Assembly (NCBI RefSeq): GCF_014204945.1
Contig: NZ_JACHMN010000003.1
Span: 1,054,001 to 1,118,000 of the forward strand
Direction of reading: 5' to 3'
DNA from: Allocatelliglobosispora scoriae
GTDB lineage: Bacteria; Actinomycetota; Actinomycetes; Mycobacteriales; Micromonosporaceae
DNA: 64,000 nt
Position 1 is the stretch's first letter; each line of letters begins with the position of its first letter. Both the position numbers and the translations under genes were made by a program. Shown piece after piece: positions 25,738-33,926 of the stretch. The notes beneath the pieces are model-generated. The model was given only the letters and a program-made list of their open reading frames with translations, was not told the origin of the DNA and did not search any database.

Positions 25738-28011
25738 TCAGGCGGCGGCGAGCCGCAGGCGCTGACGGGCGGCGGCCCGGACCACATGCGTCAGAGCGGC
25801 CTCCACCTGCGGATACGTTCGTGTCTTCAGGCCGCAGTCGGGGTTGACCCAGACGCGGTCGGCGGGGAGCACGGCGAGCGCCGCCGCGATCAGCTTCTCG
25901 ACCTCCTCGACGCCGGGTACGCGCGGCGAGTGGATGTCGTAGACCCCCGGCCCGAGACCGCGGGCGAAGTCCGGCAGCCCGGAGACGCCGAGGATCGTGC
26001 CGTGCGAGCGGGCCGACTCGATCGTCGTCACGTCGGCGTCGAGCGCGTCGATGGCGTCGAGCACCTCGGCCGCGTTGGAGTAGCACAGATGCGTGTGGAT
26101 CTGCGTCCGGTCCGCCGCACCCGAGGTCGCGACGCGGTAGGCACCGACGGCCCAGGCGAGGTACTCCGCCTGCTCGGCCCGGCGCAGCGGCAGCAGCTCG
26201 CGCAGGGCCGGCTCGTCGACCTGGATGATGCCGATCCCGGCCGCCTCCAGGTCCGCCACCTCGTCGCGGATCGCCGCGCCGACCTGGTCGAGCAGGTCGC
26301 CGAGCGGCACGTCGCGGCGCACGAACGACCACGCCGTGATCGTCACCGGACCGGTGAGCATGCCCTTGACCGGCTTGTCCGTGAGCGACTGGGCATAGGC
26401 GGCGAGCTCGACCGTCATCGGTGCGGGCCGCTTCACCTCGCCGTGCAGGATCGGCGGCCGGGTGCAGCGCGAGCCGTAGGACTGCACCCAGCCGTGCTTC
26501 GTCACCGCGAAACCGTCGAGCCGCTCGGCGAAGAACTGCACCATGTCGTTGCGCTCCGGCTCGCCGTGGACCAGCACGTCCACACCGAGCCGCTCCTGCA
26601 GCCGGATGGCCCGCTCGATCTCGGCGCGGACCCGGCGGTCGTAGTCCGCCGCCGGCAGCGAACCGCCGACGAGACCGGTCCGGGCCGCGCGCAGTTCGGG
26701 CGTCTGCGGGAAGGAGCCGATCGTCGTCACCGGCAGCGCGGGCAGCCGCAGGTGCGCGGCTTGCGCGGCGGCCCGCACGGCATAGGGGCTGCGCGCGGTG
26801 GGGACGGCCTTTCCACCGGCACTGTCTGCTGTCACTGGCGCGCCCTGCGGGGCTCCCTCGCTTCGCTCGGTCACTCCTCGTGCCGGCGCGGAGGTTTCCG
26901 GCGCGCCCTGCGGGGCTCGGGCCGGCGCGTCGGCGAGGGAGACGATCTCGGCGACCTTCTGCTCGGCGAAGGCGAGCCGCTCGCGCAGCTCGTCGTCGAG
27001 GCCGTCCTCCAGTGCCAGGTCATAGGGCACGTGCTGCAGCGAGCAGGACGTCGCGACCACGACGTGCTCGATCTGCGCGCGCACCGCGCGCAGCGTCGCC
27101 GCCGCGCTTCCCAGGTGGGTACGCCAGATGTCCCGCCCCGACACCACCCCCGCGACGACCGTCTTGCCCGCGAGCAGTCCCAGGTCGGCGGGGACCCGTC
27201 CGCGCACGAGGTCCAGCCCCACGGCGTCGATCGCGGTGCTCGCGAGCACCGGCAGCGCCTCGCCGAGCTCGCCGAAGGGCGCGGCGACGAGCAGTCGCGG
27301 CCGCGCGGTGCGGTCTCCCAGCCGGGTGTACGCCGCCCGCACCCCCGCCAGCACCGCGGCGTCGAGGTCGGTGACGAGGATCGGCTCGTCGAGCTGCACC
27401 CACGACACCCCCTCGGCGTGCAGTGCGGCGAGGAGCTCGGCATAGACCGCCACCACGTCCCCGAGTCGGTCCAGCGGCGCGAAGCCGGCCGGACCGCCCG
27501 GCGCCGCCTGTGCCAGCGACAGGAACGTCACCGGCCCCACTATCACCGGCCGGGTCTCGATCCCCAGCTCCCGGGCCTCGCGGACCTCGTCGAGCACCTT
27601 GGCGGCGTCGAGCCGGAACGGGCTGGTCGCGTCGATCTCCGGCACGATGTAGTGGTAGTTCGTGTCGAACCACTTCGTCATCCGCAGCGGCGCCACCCCC
27701 TGGGTCCCCCGGGCCATCGCGAAGTAGGCGTCGCCCGGCGGCAGCGCCCGGTAGCGAGCGGGAACCGCGCCGAGCAGCACGGCGGTGTCGAGCACCTGGT
27801 CGTAGTAGGAGAAGGTGTTGGACGGCACCGCGCCGAGCCCGAGGTCGCGCAGCCGCAGCCACGTCTGTTCTCGCAGCTCCCGGGCGGTTTTCGCGAGCTC
27901 GTCCGCGCCGATGGTGCCGTCCCAGTGGGATTCCAGGGCCTTCTTGAGCTCGCGGTGCGGCCCGATCCTCGGGTAGCCGAGCACGGTCGAAGGGGGAAAG
28001 GGCGTCTGCAC
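25738..28011 (-). CDS. metE: Cobalamin-independent methionine synthase MetE
   Basis: 757 aa from GTG 28011, with GGAG 6 nt upstream. It transfers the methyl group of 5-methyltetrahydropteroyltri-glutamate to homocysteine. The N-terminal domain opens with LGYPRIGPHRELKKALE. The catalytic C-terminal domain has zinc ligands His641 and Cys643 (IHTHLCYSN) and Cys726 (NPDCGLKTRTY), the same numbers as in E. coli MetE, which supports this start. The interdomain linker (about 355-410) is an enlarged Ala-Pro-Gly stretch containing two copies of a 19-bp repeat. Divergent from a LysR gene by 114 bp. No cobalamin riboswitch fits in that gap. Confidence 0.95.
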   Translation of the reverse strand: MQTPFPPSTVLGYPRIGPHRELKKALESHWDGTIGADELAKTARELREQTWLRLRDLGLGAVPSNTFSYYDQVLDTAVLLGAVPARYRALPPGDAYFAMARGTQGVAPLRMTKWFDTNYHYIVPEIDATSPFRLDAAKVLDEVREARELGIETRPVIVGPVTFLSLAQAAPGGPAGFAPLDRLGDVVAVYAELLAALHAEGVSWVQLDEPILVTDLDAAVLAGVRAAYTRLGDRTARPRLLVAAPFGELGEALPVLASTAIDAVGLDLVRGRVPADLGLLAGKTVVAGVVSGRDIWRTHLGSAAATLRAVRAQIEHVVVATSCSLQHVPYDLALEDGLDDELRERLAFAEQKVAEIVSLADAPARAPQGAPETSAPARGVTERSEGAPQGAPVTADSAGGKAVPTARSPYAVRAAAQAAHLRLPALPVTTIGSFPQTPELRAARTGLVGGSLPAADYDRRVRAEIERAIRLQERLGVDVLVHGEPERNDMVQFFAERLDGFAVTKHGWVQSYGSRCTRPPILHGEVKRPAPMTVELAAYAQSLTDKPVKGMLTGPVTITAWSFVRRDVPLGDLLDQVGAAIRDEVADLEAAGIGIIQVDEPALRELLPLRRAEQAEYLAWAVGAYRVATSGAADRTQIHTHLCYSNAAEVLDAIDALDADVTTIESARSHGTILGVSGLPDFARGLGPGVYDIHSPRVPGVEEVEKLIAAALAVLPADRVWVNPDCGLKTRTYPQVEAALTHVVRAAARQRLRLAAA

Positions 28012-28125
28012 GCTGGTCTCCAGCCTGTCGTCGAGATGTCTGCCGCGGATCGTGCCGCGCCGCCCACCCGTCCCGCCGGATGTATTGGTGCTGCTTATGG
28101 ATCGCCCGGCGGGTGATACTGAGGC

Positions 28126-29007
28126 GTGCTTCCCGGGCCCTCGCTGCGCGACATCGGCTGCTTCGCGCTGGTCGCCCGCCGGTTGAGCTTCTCCCGGGCC
28201 GCCGTCGAGCTGGGCCTGTCGCAGCCCGCCGTCAGCCAGGCAGTCGCCCGGCTGGAGCGGGTTCTCGGCCTGCGACTGCTCGTGCGCACCAGCCGGGAGG
28301 TCGAGCTCACCGAGGCCGGGCGTACCCTGCTCGCCCGGGCGGAGGTGCTGCTGGAGCAGGCGGCGGCGTTCACCGTGGAGGCGACGCGGCTCGCCCAGCC
28401 CGCCAACCGGATCATTCGCCTCGCTTATGCCCCGCTCGTCGGCGGCTTCGCCGCGTCGGTCGCCCGGCGGCTGCTGCACCGCAAGCCCGAGATCGAGGTG
28501 GAGCTGCGGGCGGCGGGGTGGAGCGCGGCCACCGCCGACCTCACCCAGGCCAACGTCTCGGCGGCGCTGATGAGCACGCCCTTCCCGCCGGGGTTCGCCT
28601 CCACCGCCCGGTTCCACCTGCCGATCACGCACCTCGCCGTCCCGGCCCGGGATCCGCTCGCCACCACCACGCGGGTGCGCCTGGACCAGCTCCTCAAATA
28701 CGAGCTGCTGGTCCCGCGTACCCTCCGGTCGAGCGTGACCGCCGGACTGCCGGGACCGCACCAGCCGCGGCTCGTCGCGATCGACGACGATCTCGCCGCC
28801 GGGCTGGACCTGGTGGCGGCGGGCCGGGGCGTGCTGCCCGTGCCGCAGCTGCTCGCCGGGACGATCCGCCGTCCGGACCTCGTCTTCGTGCCCCTCGACG
28901 CCGGTGACCTGCGCATCACGTTCGGCCTGGTCTGGCCGCCGGAGCGGGCCACGCCCGAGGTGATCGCGCTCGTGCAGACGGTCCAGGAAAGTTTGCGGTC
29001 CCGCTGA
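28126..29007 (+). CDS. LysR-family transcriptional regulator, candidate metE regulator
   Basis: 293 aa from GTG 28126. The N-terminal HTH is clear: CFALVARRLSFSRAAVELGLSQPAVSQAVARLER, LRLLVRTSREVELTEAG read in two parts. A periplasmic-binding-like effector domain follows from about residue 95. It is divergent from metE with 114 bp between starts, the usual arrangement for a LysR regulator and its target, as with MetR in enterobacteria. No certain T-N11-A box was assigned. An effector such as homocysteine is inference. Confidence 0.85.
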   Translation: MLPGPSLRDIGCFALVARRLSFSRAAVELGLSQPAVSQAVARLERVLGLRLLVRTSREVELTEAGRTLLARAEVLLEQAAAFTVEATRLAQPANRIIRLAYAPLVGGFAASVARRLLHRKPEIEVELRAAGWSAATADLTQANVSAALMSTPFPPGFASTARFHLPITHLAVPARDPLATTTRVRLDQLLKYELLVPRTLRSSVTAGLPGPHQPRLVAIDDDLAAGLDLVAAGRGVLPVPQLLAGTIRRPDLVFVPLDAGDLRITFGLVWPPERATPEVIALVQTVQESLRSR

Positions 29008-29173
29008 ACCAACTCAGCGGTTGGCATCGACGATGGTTATGTCTATGTTGGTCTGGTAACACCTTGCCGCTGGCGGATCGGCGTCCGACAGCCCCACACC
29101 CCCAACGGCATCAGCGCGATCGGCGCGCGCCTTGCCCTGGCTGACGTCCCACAGCTCAGGAAAGGATCCATCC

Positions 29174-30334
29174 ATGCGTTTCTCACCGCTCCGGTTGATC
29201 GGGGTCGCCGCGACAGGCGCCCTGCTCGCCACGGCCCTCGTCGGCGTGCCCGCGTCGGCGGCCGACCCGGCTTACAAGGTCATGGTCTTCTCCAAGACCG
29301 CGGGCTTCCGGCACGACTCGATCGCGGTCGGCACCCAGGCCATCCGCGACCTCGGCGCGGCCAACAACTTCACCGTCACCGCCACGGAGGACGCGGCCAC
29401 CTTCACCACGGCCAACCTGGCCCAGTTCCGGGCGGTCGTCTTCCTCAACACCACCGGTGACGTGCTCAACGCGGCGCAGCAGACCGCGTTCGAGAGCTAC
29501 ATCAACGGCGGCGGCGGCTACGTCGGCGTGCACGCCGCGGCCGACACGGAGTACGACTGGCCCTATTACGGCACGCTGGTCGGCGCCTGGTTCCTGTCCC
29601 ACCCGGCGATCCAGCAGGTCACGGCCCGGGTCGAGGACCGGACCCACCCGGCCACGAGCCACCTCGGCACGACGTGGGTACGCACCGACGAGCTCTACAA
29701 CTACCGCACCAACCCCCGTGCCAACGTGCGGGTGCTGATCAACCTCGACGAGAGCACCTACAGCGGCGGCACCATGGGCGACCACCCGATCGCCTGGTGC
29801 CACTCGCAGAGCAGCGGCCGGTCGTTCTACACCGGACTCGGCCACACCCAGGCGTCCTATGCGGAGGCTGCCTTCCGGGCGCACCTGCTCGGCGGCATCC
29901 GCTACGCGGCCGGTGTGGCCACCGCCAACTGCTCGCCCGCCACCGGTCGTCCCCCGGTGACCGTGGAGGGTGAGGCGTTCACGTCGACCGGCGGCGTACA
30001 GGTCGCCAACCACGCTCCCGCGAGCGGCGGCAAGACCATGGGCTACATCGAGAACAACGACTGGGCCGGATTCTCCTCGATCAGCACGGTCGGCCGGACC
30101 GGCTTCTCGGCGCGGATCTCGTCGGCCGGTGCCGGCGGCACGATCCGGATCCGTTCGGGCTCGCAGACGGGCACGATCCTCGGCACGGTCACCGTACCGA
30201 ACACGGGCGGCTGGGAAACCTTCCAGACGGTCACGACGACGCTGACGGGGACCGGAACGGGTCCGATCTTCCTCACCTTCACCGGCGGATCAGGCTCCCT
30301 CTTCGACGTCGACACCTTCACCATCACCGGCTGA
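29174..30334 (+). CDS. Secreted ThuA-domain protein with C-terminal CBM6-like module
   Basis: 386 aa. AGGAAAGGA precedes the ATG by 8 nt. Signal peptide to about residue 32 (ATALVGVPASA then ADP). The ThuA-like flavodoxin fold spans about residues 35-255 (VMVFSKTAGFRHDSI, GGGYVGVHAAADTEYDWPYY, HPIAWCHSQSSGRSFYTGLGH). A CBM6-type sugar-binding module follows to the end (VEGEAFTSTGGVQV, FDVDTFTITG). ThuA homologues are linked to trehalose or other disaccharide use. Likely a secreted polysaccharide-related enzyme of unknown reaction. Its upstream gap 29008-29173 holds no clear feature. Confidence 0.85.
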   Translation: MRFSPLRLIGVAATGALLATALVGVPASAADPAYKVMVFSKTAGFRHDSIAVGTQAIRDLGAANNFTVTATEDAATFTTANLAQFRAVVFLNTTGDVLNAAQQTAFESYINGGGGYVGVHAAADTEYDWPYYGTLVGAWFLSHPAIQQVTARVEDRTHPATSHLGTTWVRTDELYNYRTNPRANVRVLINLDESTYSGGTMGDHPIAWCHSQSSGRSFYTGLGHTQASYAEAAFRAHLLGGIRYAAGVATANCSPATGRPPVTVEGEAFTSTGGVQVANHAPASGGKTMGYIENNDWAGFSSISTVGRTGFSARISSAGAGGTIRIRSGSQTGTILGTVTVPNTGGWETFQTVTTTLTGTGTGPIFLTFTGGSGSLFDVDTFTITG

Positions 30335-30341
30335 CCGCCAA

Positions 30342-30418
30342 GATCGCCGCAACTCTTCAAGAGTTGGTGCTAAGGCCTGGCGGCCTGAAGCACCAACTCT
30401 TGAAGAGTTGCGGCGATC
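30342..30418. repeat. GATC-bounded inverted repeat, A type, 77 bp
   Basis: Left arm begins GATCGCCGCAACTCTTCAAG, right arm ends CTTGAAGAGTTGCGGCGATC; perfect pairing continues to GGTGCT/AGCACC. The inner CAACTCTT-C-AAGAGTTG is a 17-bp palindrome within each arm. It lies between convergent genes ending at 30334 and 30425. Confidence 0.95.
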
Positions 30419-30424
30419 TTCGGG

Positions 30425-31564
30425 TTACGGGGTGAAGTCGGCGAAGATGATCGACGCCAGCGCGAGGCCGACGGCGAGGTTGGCGACCGTGGCGCTGGCG
30501 AAGACGGCGATGGGCCGCCAGCCCGCCTCGCGCAGCGGTGCCGCCCGGAACTCCAGGCCGATGCTGATGAAGGCGAGCACCAGGAACCAGATCCGCAGGT
30601 CGTTGACGACCCCGATCGCCGCCTTCGCCTCGGCGGCGTTCGTCGCCGCGTTGAGGTACCAGGTGCCGATCGCCGAGGCCGCGATGAAGCCCAGGACGAA
30701 CTTGGGGAACCGGTCCCACAGGGCGCGCAGGCCGGGGCGCGGGGTGTCGGCGCTCTTCTCCACCTTGAACGCGAAGTAGGCGGTCAACGCCACCGCGACG
30801 ATGCCGAGCAGGGCGTTCTGCGTGGTCTTGACGATCGTCGCGATCTTCAACGAGGTCTCGCCGGCGAGCGTACCGGCGGCGGTGACGGCGGCCGTGGTGT
30901 CGATGTTGCCGCCGATCCAGGCACCGGCGACCACGTCGCCGAGCCCGAAGACGTCGGCGAGCCACGGCAGGATGAAGATCGCGGGCAGTGCGAAGACGAT
31001 CACCAGGCTCGCCGTGTAGGCGAGCTGCTCCCGCTTCGCCTTGACCGCACCGGCTGCGGCGATCGCCGCGCTGACGCCGCAGATCGAGACGGCGGCCGAC
31101 AGCAGGGCGCGCAGCTTCGGATCGAGCCCGAAGACGCCGCCCAGCCACCAGGTGAAGAGGAAGATCGTGCTGATCAGCAGGACCGCCTGCAGGATCGCCG
31201 GGCCCGCCGCGCTCCAGATGAGGCTGATGTTGATCGAGGCGCCGAGCAGGACGAGGCCGGTCTTGATGAAGAACTCGGTCCGGAACGCGCCGGAGAGCCG
31301 GTCCCGCAGTCTGGTCAGGGTCAGGATCAGGTTGCCGAGCAGGCCCAGCGCGATGGCGTAGACGGGGTACTCGATCGCGGCGAGGTACTTGCCGTAGCTC
31401 GTCTGCTTGGTCTCGATCGGGATGTGGTGGTCGAGCCACCGGGTGCCCCAGGCGAGCCCGAGGACGACGACGAGGCCGAGCGCGGTCCAGGGCCAGGGAG
31501 CCCGGGCGACGGGTGCCTCGTCGGGAAGGTCGGTGTCGTCGGCGGTGGTGATCTCGGCGGTCAT
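30425..31564 (-). CDS. YeiH/UPF0324-family putative sulfate exporter
   Basis: 379 aa with about ten hydrophobic segments. Family marks: FFIKTGLVLLGASINISLI, LLSAAVSICGVSAAIAA and GAWIGGNIDTTAAVTAAG, the repeated half motifs of the Cons_hypoth698 family. The family is annotated as sulfate or sulfur-compound exporter on limited evidence. The start codon shares its A with the stop of a 54-aa membrane protein gene (TGATG), so the two are translationally coupled. Divergent from an ArsR gene with an operator-like palindrome between. Confidence 0.85.
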   Translation of the reverse strand: MTAEITTADDTDLPDEAPVARAPWPWTALGLVVVLGLAWGTRWLDHHIPIETKQTSYGKYLAAIEYPVYAIALGLLGNLILTLTRLRDRLSGAFRTEFFIKTGLVLLGASINISLIWSAAGPAILQAVLLISTIFLFTWWLGGVFGLDPKLRALLSAAVSICGVSAAIAAAGAVKAKREQLAYTASLVIVFALPAIFILPWLADVFGLGDVVAGAWIGGNIDTTAAVTAAGTLAGETSLKIATIVKTTQNALLGIVAVALTAYFAFKVEKSADTPRPGLRALWDRFPKFVLGFIAASAIGTWYLNAATNAAEAKAAIGVVNDLRIWFLVLAFISIGLEFRAAPLREAGWRPIAVFASATVANLAVGLALASIIFADFTP

Positions 31565-31728
31565 CAGGGCACCAGTCCCGTCGTGATCACACCGGCGAGG
31601 ACGAGGCCGAGCAGGACGAGACCGATGACGGTCGCCGCCCAGTCCTCGTTGATCGCGAACCGGTTGAGGCGGGCGACCTCTGTCGTGGGTGGAGGCTCAT
31701 CCGCTGCGACGGATGCGTTGTCGCTCAT
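31564..31728 (-). CDS. 54-aa single-helix membrane protein coupled to the YeiH-like transporter
   Basis: Reads MSDNASVAADEPPPTTEVAR, then LNRFAINEDWAATVIGLVLL and GLVLAGVITTGLVP. One hydrophobic helix at about residues 33-53. The stop TGA at 31566-31564 overlaps the transporter ATG. AAGG lies 9 nt before its own ATG. It could be a small accessory subunit or stabiliser of the transporter. Coding is supported by position, start and coupling; no family was recognised. Confidence 0.7.
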   Translation of the reverse strand: MSDNASVAADEPPPTTEVARLNRFAINEDWAATVIGLVLLGLVLAGVITTGLVP

Positions 31729-31764
31729 GGCGTATGCCTTTCGGTGAGGGGGTGCGGGAATTCT

Positions 31765-31793
31765 ATACTCCGCCTATAGGAATAGTCGAGTAT
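31765..31793. promoter_or_regulatory. AT-rich inverted repeat, candidate ArsR operator
   Basis: ATACTC and GAGTAT flank 17 bp that include CCTATAGG, itself palindromic. It lies in the AT-rich 106-bp gap between the arsR gene (+) and the YeiH operon (-), well placed to control both. Confidence 0.5.
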
Positions 31794-31834
31794 GGTCTCT
31801 GCTTATATAAGTGAAAGCTGGTATAGTCGCCGTC

Positions 31835-32230
31835 ATGCACGCGTTCGATGTCCTGGGGGACCCGGTCCGGCGCCGGATCCTGGAGCTGCTCGCCGCCGGT
31901 GAGCAGACCTCCGGCGCGCTCACCGCGACGGTTCAGGCGGAGTTCGGGATCAGCCAGCCGGGGGTCTCGCTCCACCTGCGCGTGCTGCGGGAGAACGGGT
32001 TCGCGACCGTTCGTGCCGACGGCACCCGCCGCCTCTACGCCATCGACCCCGCGCCACTGCGGGAGATCGACGCGTGGCTCGACGGCTTCCGGGGCTTCTG
32101 GGAGCAGCGCCTCGATGCGCTCGGCACCGAGCTCGCCCGAGGCAGGCGGGAGCGCCGCCGCGCGGAGGCCGCACCGACAGCGATCACTGCCGCACCGACG
32201 GCGATCACGAAAACCGAGGAAGCAGCATGA
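31835..32230 (+). CDS. ArsR-family transcriptional regulator
   Basis: 131 aa from ATG 31835. Winged-helix core: HAFDVLGDPVRRRILELLAAGEQ, then QAEFGISQPGVSLHLRVLRENG and RADGTRRLYAIDP. No CxC metal site, as in ArsR proteins paired with SRPBCC genes. Overlaps the next gene by 4 bp (ATGA). The C-terminus has a repeated APTAIT motif. It probably autoregulates through the palindrome at 31765 and may also control the divergent YeiH operon. Confidence 0.88.
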   Translation: MHAFDVLGDPVRRRILELLAAGEQTSGALTATVQAEFGISQPGVSLHLRVLRENGFATVRADGTRRLYAIDPAPLREIDAWLDGFRGFWEQRLDALGTELARGRRERRRAEAAPTAITAAPTAITKTEEAA

Positions 32231-32889
32231 CGGAGAAAGACCTGACCGAGTCCCTCGACGCCCAGCTCAGCGGTACCGAGCGCAGTGTCGGCGAGCGGGG
32301 ATCGGCGCACACGGCGGTGCTCCGGCGGACCTACGACGCCGATGTCGCCGACGTCTGGGAGGCGATCACCACCCCGGAGCGCATCGCCCGCTGGTTCCTG
32401 CCGGTCACGGGTGACCTGCGCCTGGGCGGTCGATACCAGATCGAGGGCAACGCGGGCGGCGAGATCGTCCGCTGCGAACCGCCGCACCTGCTCACCGTGA
32501 CCTGGATCTTCGGCGACACCCACGCCGAGGGCGATGTCAACGAGGTCGAGGTGCGCCTGAGCGCCACCGACGACGGGCGGACCCTGCTGGAGCTGGAGCA
32601 CGCCGCGACGGTCGACCCCGGCATGTGGAGCATGTTCGGACCGGGTGCGGTCGGCGTCGGCTGGGACCTCACCCTGCTCGGCCTCGACCTCTTCCTGGGC
32701 GGCGGCGCCATCGACGACGCGAAGAAGCCGGAGTGGATCGCCACGCCCGAGGCCCGCGACTTCATGGCCCGCAGCAGCGCCGCCTGGGGTGCGGCGTTCG
32801 CCGCGTCGGGCGCCGATCCCGACCAGGTGGCGGCGGCGGTCGAGGCGACCACGAAGTTCTACGCCCCCGACGCTCCTCCCGCGGAGTAA
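32227..32889 (+). CDS. SRPBCC/AHSA1-like protein
   Basis: 220 aa. Bet v 1-like fold of the AHSA1 subgroup: LRRTYDADVADVWEAITTPERIARWF, VTGDLRLGGRYQIEGN, EPPHLLTVTWIFGD and GRTLLELEHAATVDP. Ligand-binding or co-chaperone-like proteins of this type commonly follow an ArsR gene with overlapping stop and start, as here. Ligand unknown. The second half, from about residue 150, is a helical extension. Confidence 0.85.
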   Translation: MTEKDLTESLDAQLSGTERSVGERGSAHTAVLRRTYDADVADVWEAITTPERIARWFLPVTGDLRLGGRYQIEGNAGGEIVRCEPPHLLTVTWIFGDTHAEGDVNEVEVRLSATDDGRTLLELEHAATVDPGMWSMFGPGAVGVGWDLTLLGLDLFLGGGAIDDAKKPEWIATPEARDFMARSSAAWGAAFAASGADPDQVAAAVEATTKFYAPDAPPAE

Positions 32890-32895
32890 CCCCAA

Positions 32896-32964
32896 GATCG
32901 CCGCAACTCTTCAAGAGTTGGTCCTAACGGTTTTAGGACCAACTCTTGAAGAGTTGCGGCGATC
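32896..32964. repeat. GATC-bounded inverted repeat, A type, 69 bp
   Basis: Arms begin GATCGCCGCAACTCTTCAAG and extend to GGTCCTAA; perfect complementarity over 32 bp per arm with only CGGTT unpaired. It lies between convergent genes (stops at 32889 and 33010). Confidence 0.95.
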
Positions 32965-33009
32965 GTGGCCGTGGCCGTGGCCAGCACAACGGGACCCGGC
33001 GAGCGTCGC

Positions 33010-33852
33010 TCAGAGCTGCCAGACCGCGCGGATCTCGGCCAGGACACTCGCGGCCTGGGCGTGGCCGGCGCGCGCGGCGGGGGCCCGGTGGGCGGGGTCG
33101 AGGACGTTGCGGCCGATCGCCGCCTTCGCCGCCGCGTCGGGGGAGACCACCACCACCACCTCGGCGCGCTCGCGCAGCGCGGCGACGTGGTCGCTGAGTT
33201 TGGGCATCGCGCCACCGCCGCCGACCACCGTCGGCGCGATGACGACGATCCGCTCGCACCCCTCGGCGAGGTCGGCGTTGGTGGTGGAGCGCATCCCGCC
33301 GTCCATGTATCGCACCCCGGCGACGGTCACCGGTGCCCAGACACCGGGCACGGCACAGCTCGCGCCGACGGCGTCGATGAGGCCGACGCCGCTCTCGCGG
33401 TCCCAGACGACGAACTCGCCCGTGTCGGTGCGGACGGTCGTGATCAGCAGCTCCGCCTCGGGCCACTCGTCGGAGGGCAGCCGGGCGGCGATGACCTCGC
33501 GGCGTTCCGCCTCGGGCAGGGTCTTCGCGGCCAGCGCCATCGCACCGATCCGGCGCCGGAAGGACTCGCCGTCCCGGTGGGTCAGCAGCGCCCAGGCGAT
33601 CGTGGCGTAGAAGTTCGCCCCGATCTTCGCGGTCAGCTCGGCTCCCGGCCCGGCGAGCTGCTGCTGGTAGAGCTCGGTGAGGTCCGCGTCCGAGGTGATC
33701 TGGGCGGCGACGACCGAGCCGGCGGAGGTGCCGATGAAGCGGTCGGCCGTCCGCAGGTCGAGGCCTGCCTCGGCGAGACCGGCGATGAGGCCGAGCTCCC
33801 AGGCGACGCCGGTCACCCCGCCGCCGCCGAGTACGAGGGCCCTGCGCGTCAT
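33010..33852 (-). CDS. Patatin-like phospholipase family protein
   Basis: 280 aa. Catalytic dyad region visible: oxyanion loop LVLGGGGVTGVAWE, nucleophile elbow FIGTSAGSVVAA (GTSAG) and the aspartate in YMDGGMRSTTNADL (DGG). GGGAG is 6 nt before the ATG. Lipid acyl hydrolase. No signal peptide, so cytosolic or peripherally membrane-bound, as in the mycobacterial RssA-like group. Lies 74 bp downstream of the MscS stop on the same strand. Confidence 0.88.
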   Translation of the reverse strand: MTRRALVLGGGGVTGVAWELGLIAGLAEAGLDLRTADRFIGTSAGSVVAAQITSDADLTELYQQQLAGPGAELTAKIGANFYATIAWALLTHRDGESFRRRIGAMALAAKTLPEAERREVIAARLPSDEWPEAELLITTVRTDTGEFVVWDRESGVGLIDAVGASCAVPGVWAPVTVAGVRYMDGGMRSTTNADLAEGCERIVVIAPTVVGGGGAMPKLSDHVAALRERAEVVVVVSPDAAAKAAIGRNVLDPAHRAPAARAGHAQAASVLAEIRAVWQL

Positions 33853-33926
33853 TGTCGGCTCCCTTCGTGGACCAGTGCCGTGATCATCGCTGAAACGGCC
33901 GGGCCGCGAAAGTGCGGAGAATGCGA

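Noticed and set aside
28012-28125. Cobalamin riboswitch before metE
   Set aside because: Only 114 bp separate the divergent starts and no B12-box-like motif is visible.
30342-30418. Interpretation of the GATC-bounded repeats as ordinary Rho-independent terminators
   Set aside because: No T tract, fixed length, nested palindromes, occurrence inside coding sequence and between codirectional genes. They may still contribute to termination.
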